Assembly (NCBI GenBank): GCA_002394305.1
Contig: DGTM01000013.1
Coordinates: 21,184 to 37,306 of the forward strand
DNA length: 16,123 nucleotides
Source of the DNA: Prevotellaceae bacterium UBA4336
GTDB lineage: Bacteria; Bacteroidota; Bacteroidia; Bacteroidales; Bacteroidaceae
Direction of reading: 5' to 3'
Position 1 is the first letter of the stretch. Each line of letters begins with the position of its first letter. Position numbers and translations under genes: made by a program. Shown piece by piece: positions 13,410 to 16,123 of this stretch. The notes under the pieces are model-generated. The model did no database searches. It was not told the origin of the DNA and worked only from the letters and a program-made list of their open reading frames with translations.

Positions 13410-13895
13410 ATGGTTAACATCATCGCAGCCATTGCCGAGAATAATGCCATCGGCTTGAAGGGCAAACTGCTCTATTGGTTGCCTGCCGACCTGAAGCGTT
13501 TCAAGGCGCTCACCACCGGGCATACCATCATTATGGGTCGCAAGACGTTCGAGAGCCTGCCGAAGGGAGCTCTGCCCAACCGCAGGAACGTCGTCCTCTC
13601 CCGTAGCAGACAGAACTTCCCCGGTGCAGAGACCTTCCCGTCTCTGTCCGAGGCCCTCGCCAGTTGCCAGGCAGAAGAAGATGTCTATATCATTGGAGGC
13701 GCAAGTGTCTATGCCGAGGCCTTGCCGCTTGCCGACCGTCTCTGCCTCACCGAAGTGCACGACACTCCTGCCGAGGCCGACGCCTTCTTCCCCGACTTCA
13801 GCCGCGATGAATGGAAAGTTGCCTTTTGCGAGAAACATGAACCGGACGAAAAGAACGACCGCTCCTATGACTTCATAGATTACATCAGAAAATGA
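13410..13895 (+). CDS. folA: Dihydrofolate reductase
   Basis: The enzyme reduces dihydrofolate to tetrahydrofolate with NADPH and is the target of trimethoprim. The 161-residue length is normal. Seen: the N-terminal strand VNIIAAIAENNAIG, LPADLKRFK with catalytic Asp27 (same numbering as E. coli), the NADPH-binding GRKTFESLPKGALPNRRNVVLS, and YIIGGASVYAEAL. Residues 22-23 are Tyr-Trp, so the usually conserved active-site Trp22 is Tyr. The start is ATG 13410, two bases after the heptamer tract. The stop overlaps the thyA start as ATGA, so the two genes are probably translationally coupled, fitting their shared role in regenerating folate after dTMP synthesis. Confidence 0.97.
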   Translation: MVNIIAAIAENNAIGLKGKLLYWLPADLKRFKALTTGHTIIMGRKTFESLPKGALPNRRNVVLSRSRQNFPGAETFPSLSEALASCQAEEDVYIIGGASVYAEALPLADRLCLTEVHDTPAEADAFFPDFSRDEWKVAFCEKHEPDEKNDRSYDFIDYIRK

Positions 13896-14713
13896 AACAA
13901 TACTTAGACCTCCTGCAAAGAATCCTTGACGAAGGTGTCCGCAAGGAAGACCGCACCGGCACCGGTACCATCAGCATCTTCGGCCATCAGATGCGCTTCG
14001 ACTTGAGCCAAGGCTTTCCCCTGCTCACGACAAAGAAGGTTCACCTGAAGAGCATCATCTACGAATTGCTATGGTTCCTGCAGGGCAACACCAATGCCCG
14101 ATGGCTGCAGGAGCGCGGCGTACGCATCTGGAACGAGTGGGCCGACCCCGAGACGGGCGACCTCGGCCACATCTACGGCTACCAGTGGCGTTCGTGGCCC
14201 GACTACAACGGTGGCTTCATCGACCAGATACAGCAAGCCGTCGACACCATCAAGCGCGACCCCGACTGCCGCCGCATCATCGTCTCAGCTTGGAACGTGG
14301 CCGACCTCAAGAACATGAACCTGCCGCCTTGCCACGCCTTCTTCCAGTTCTACGTCTCGCCGCCGGCCGAAGGGCAGGGTGGGGCGGGTCGGCTCTCGTT
14401 GCAGCTCTACCAGCGCAGCGCCGACTGCTTCCTTGGCGTGCCCTTCAATATTGCCTCCTACGCGCTGCTCTGCATGATGATGGCGCAGGTCTGCGGCCTC
14501 CAGCCGGGCGACTTCATCCATACCACAGGCGACACACACATCTACCTCAACCACCTCGACCAGGTACACCTGCAGCTCACGCGCCAACCGCGCCCCTTGC
14601 CGCACATGCGCATCAATCCTGAGGTGAAGGATATCTTCCACTTCCAATACGAGGATTTCACCCTCGAAGATTACGACCCTTGGCCTCCCATCAAAGGCAC
14701 CGTCAGCGTCTGA
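13892..14713 (+). CDS. thyA: Thymidylate synthase
   Basis: The enzyme methylates dUMP to dTMP using methylene-tetrahydrofolate, producing the dihydrofolate that FolA recycles. Length is 273 residues against 264 in E. coli. Seen: DRTGTGT (20-26), FPLLTTKKVHLKSI, the twin arginines CRR (126-128), nucleophile Cys147 in LPPCHAFFQFYV, QLYQRSADCFLGVPFNIASY (171-190), GDTHIYLNHL and the C-terminal DPWPPIKG. All catalytic elements are present. The extra residues are a Gly/Pro-rich insertion at about 156-166 (PPAEGQGGAG), where E. coli has a tight turn between two strands just after the active-site strand. The start overlaps the folA stop by 4 bases. No clear terminator follows. Confidence 0.98.
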   Translation: MKQYLDLLQRILDEGVRKEDRTGTGTISIFGHQMRFDLSQGFPLLTTKKVHLKSIIYELLWFLQGNTNARWLQERGVRIWNEWADPETGDLGHIYGYQWRSWPDYNGGFIDQIQQAVDTIKRDPDCRRIIVSAWNVADLKNMNLPPCHAFFQFYVSPPAEGQGGAGRLSLQLYQRSADCFLGVPFNIASYALLCMMMAQVCGLQPGDFIHTTGDTHIYLNHLDQVHLQLTRQPRPLPHMRINPEVKDIFHFQYEDFTLEDYDPWPPIKGTVSV

Positions 14714-14827
14714 ACGTCCCGCCGCCCAAAAGAGTGAGATATAAAGTCATTCTTTCCGCAAATAGACAAAAAGAAGTGTCCCGTGGCGGCAAATGTGGAA
14801 GAAATAAAGTAAATAAATGCAAAAATG

Positions 14828-14859
14828 TTTGGAGGTTTTAATTATAAAATGTAAATTTG
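14828..14859 (+). promoter_or_regulatory. Promoter of the beta-barrel gene: TTTG, 20 bp, TAAATTTG
   Basis: TTTG at 14828-14831 and TAAATTTG at 14852-14859, 20 bases apart, fit the Bacteroidota consensus well. The expected transcript start is near 14865, giving an A-rich leader of about 85 bases to ATG 14951. The rest of the 14714-14950 gap is AT-rich and holds no other recognisable feature. Confidence 0.8.
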
Positions 14860-14950
14860 CAAGAAGAAATGTGAAAAAGGCATGATAAAAGGCCTTCGAA
14901 ACATAAAGAAACACATAAAAAGAAGAAAACTAAAACACATACTTTACTTT

Positions 14951-15871
14951 ATGAAATCAATGAAAATAATGTTGTCTGCCATGTTGCTGACAGCGAGCCT
15001 TGGCGGTTTTGCCCAGGACGATGAAGAACTTCTCGGCTTGACAGACGGTGAAGAGACTACGGAACAAGAGGAAGTCTTTGTCCCCACAACACCTATCGAG
15101 AAGCCTTTCTTCCACAGGGTGCACATTGGCTACACCGGTATGAACGTCAAGTACACGAACTTCGGACAGTCTCCCGACTATAACAACCACTTTCTGAGCG
15201 GCGTCTCTGTGGGTTGGACAGGCGACATCAAGCTGATGAAGACCAGGCCGTTCTATCTGGAGCTCGGTGCAACCCTCACTTACCATACTGGCAAGAGCAA
15301 GGGCGATAGCATATACATCTACCACTCCAACGTGGGCGATGGCGAGGAAACCTTCCGCCACTACCGCATCCAGGCCTTCTCGTTGACGATTCCCGTAAGC
15401 CTGACCTGGCAGTTCAAGAACCCCTTCAACGTCGAGGGTCTCACCCTGGCTCCCTATGCAGGCGCATACGTTCGCTTCAACCTTGTTGCCAACCGCTGGG
15501 AGACCACCACCACCACTCTGTTCGACAGGGGTAACGACGGCAAGGGCGTAGCAACCAGCACCGAAACCACTCGTCAGCACAAGAGCCTCATGAAGTCCGA
15601 GCGCGACGGCGGTTGGATGTCCGGCAGGCTCCACACGGGTAAGCTCGCACAGGTCGGCGCACAGGTCGGCGTGACAGCATATTATAAGAGGTACTCCTTC
15701 GGTCTTGCCTATATGCACGACCTCACCCCGTTTGCCGGTCACACAAGTTCCGGCGCTCTTACTTCGAAGACAACCAAGGAAGGCGGCTATCTTCCCAGTA
15801 TCGGCACGAACTGCGACGAGAAGATTTCCACCCGTCACAACTTCGCCGTCACCGTCGGCTACGTCTTCTAA
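14951..15871 (+). CDS. Outer-membrane beta-barrel protein of unknown function
   Basis: I recognise the fold type but not a specific family. With ATG 14951 the protein has 306 residues. Seen: signal peptide to about residue 22 (IMLSAMLLTASLGGFAQ), then an acidic linker rich in Glu/Asp/Thr (about 23-45). Repeated amphipathic beta-strands with alternating aromatic/hydrophobic residues follow (VHIGYTGMNVKYTNF, FYLELGATLTYHTG, FSLTIPVSLTWQF, LAPYAGAYVRFNLVA, YSFGLAYMHDL). The end is HNFAVTVGYVF, with the terminal Phe typical of BAM-inserted barrels. An in-frame ATG at 14882, behind GAAAAAGG, would add 23 very basic residues; ATG 14951 gives a more ordinary signal peptide, and ATG 14960 is also possible. 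It stands alone, with its own promoter and terminator. Barrels of this size in Bacteroidota range from porin-like to structural. Confidence 0.82.
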   Translation: MKSMKIMLSAMLLTASLGGFAQDDEELLGLTDGEETTEQEEVFVPTTPIEKPFFHRVHIGYTGMNVKYTNFGQSPDYNNHFLSGVSVGWTGDIKLMKTRPFYLELGATLTYHTGKSKGDSIYIYHSNVGDGEETFRHYRIQAFSLTIPVSLTWQFKNPFNVEGLTLAPYAGAYVRFNLVANRWETTTTTLFDRGNDGKGVATSTETTRQHKSLMKSERDGGWMSGRLHTGKLAQVGAQVGVTAYYKRYSFGLAYMHDLTPFAGHTSSGALTSKTTKEGGYLPSIGTNCDEKISTRHNFAVTVGYVF

Positions 15872-15893
15872 GCTCGATATACTCACACACATA

Positions 15894-15933
15894 ATGCGGC
15901 ATCGCGGAACACTCTCCGCGGTGCCGTATTTTT
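15894..15933 (+). terminator. Rho-independent terminator of the beta-barrel gene
   Basis: The arms 15894-15908 and 15915-15929 form a 15-bp stem (13 Watson-Crick pairs, two G-T) around the 6-base loop ACACTC, followed by TTTT to 15933. It begins 23 bases after the stop codon. There is no T-run on the minus strand, so it serves mainly the plus-strand gene. Confidence 0.93.
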
Positions 15934-15963
15934 ATTGCCCCTCCGCAGAATCAACACATCACT

Positions 15964-16123
15964 TCACTCTGTTTCCGTCTTCAACTTCAAGAATATCGGC
16001 ATTACGAATATCAATGCCACGATAGAGAACAACAAGCCGCCAGTAGAGCCAACAGCAAACGAGAACCAAAACGACTCCTTTGCTCCATCAATAAATCCCC
16101 GCCCTGCGCCTGAGCCATCGGCG
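15964..16123 (-). CDS. C-terminal end of an unidentified membrane protein (partial)
   Basis: An open minus-strand frame enters from the right edge and ends at TGA 15966-15964, giving the last 52 residues. Seen: a Gly-rich start (ADGSGAGRGF), IDGAKESFWFSF, then one long hydrophobic helix (GGLLFSIVALIFVMPIF) and a short charged tail (LKLKTETE). It fits a protein ending in a transmembrane segment. The frame is uninterrupted, and its stop lies a short distance from the plus-strand terminator in a convergent layout, which supports a real gene. The visible part is too short to name a family. Confidence 0.55.
   Translation of the reverse strand, partial: ADGSGAGRGFIDGAKESFWFSFAVGSTGGLLFSIVALIFVMPIFLKLKTETE

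Noticed and set aside
14877..14901. Hairpin AAGGC...GCCTT around ATG 14882 as a regulatory element
   Set aside because: Only a 5-bp stem with a 10-base loop, partly due to the palindrome AGGCCT; not distinguishable from chance.

Overview
The window looks like a chromosomal segment of a Bacteroidales bacterium, most likely Prevotella or a close relative. Several intergenic regions carry the Bacteroidota sigma-factor promoter pattern (TTTG, about 19-20 bp, then TAnnTTTG). Start codons mostly lack a GGAGG-type Shine-Dalgarno. Coding DNA is GC-rich and intergenic DNA AT-rich. The proteins (GH95 with lectin-like N-terminus, BD-FAE-type esterase, RND pump, Wza-like lipoprotein) are of Bacteroidales type. 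No tRNA, rRNA, insertion sequence, phage gene or CRISPR array was found, and no gene-free stretch exceeds 300 bases.

Layout. Positions 1-208 (minus) hold the 5' end of a Wza-like polysaccharide-export lipoprotein. A divergent plus-strand run follows: an RlpA-like protein (356-835), a family 2 glycosyltransferase (882-1754), an RND efflux adaptor (1786-2895) and its HAE1-type inner-membrane pump (2950-6066). Convergent to these is a minus-strand pair: aroB (9743-10795), then a very large secreted GH95 glycosidase (6144-9644). Divergent from aroB, a plus-strand run starts at a clear promoter: riboflavin synthase ribE (10980-11585), a secreted protein made of two fused alpha/beta-hydrolase domains (11605-13371), folA (13410-13895) and thyA (13892-14713, overlapping folA by 4 bases). 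An outer-membrane beta-barrel protein (14951-15871) has its own promoter and a strong terminator. The minus-strand 3' end of an unidentified membrane protein closes the window.

How the genes work together. folA and thyA form the classic dTMP/folate cycle pair and appear translationally coupled. ribE and aroB add riboflavin and aromatic/folate precursor synthesis. The secreted GH95 enzyme and tandem esterase probably attack host or plant glycans and their ester decorations, although they sit inside housekeeping biosynthesis operons. The RND adaptor and pump form a drug/metabolite efflux system whose outer-membrane channel is not encoded here.

The most unusual structural signal is a set of four different tandem-repeat tracts, all with a 7-bp unit. 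Each begins at, or within a few bases of, the stop codon of a gene (after the adaptor, the pump, aroB and the esterase). The largest fills the whole aroB-GH95 gap. Two of them, after the adaptor and after the esterase, are the same CTCTAA(C/T)/CCCTAA(C/T) family in opposite orientations. I see no defence, mobile or other plainly undescribed multi-gene system; the heptamer tracts and the tandem-domain esterase are the best candidates for follow-up.
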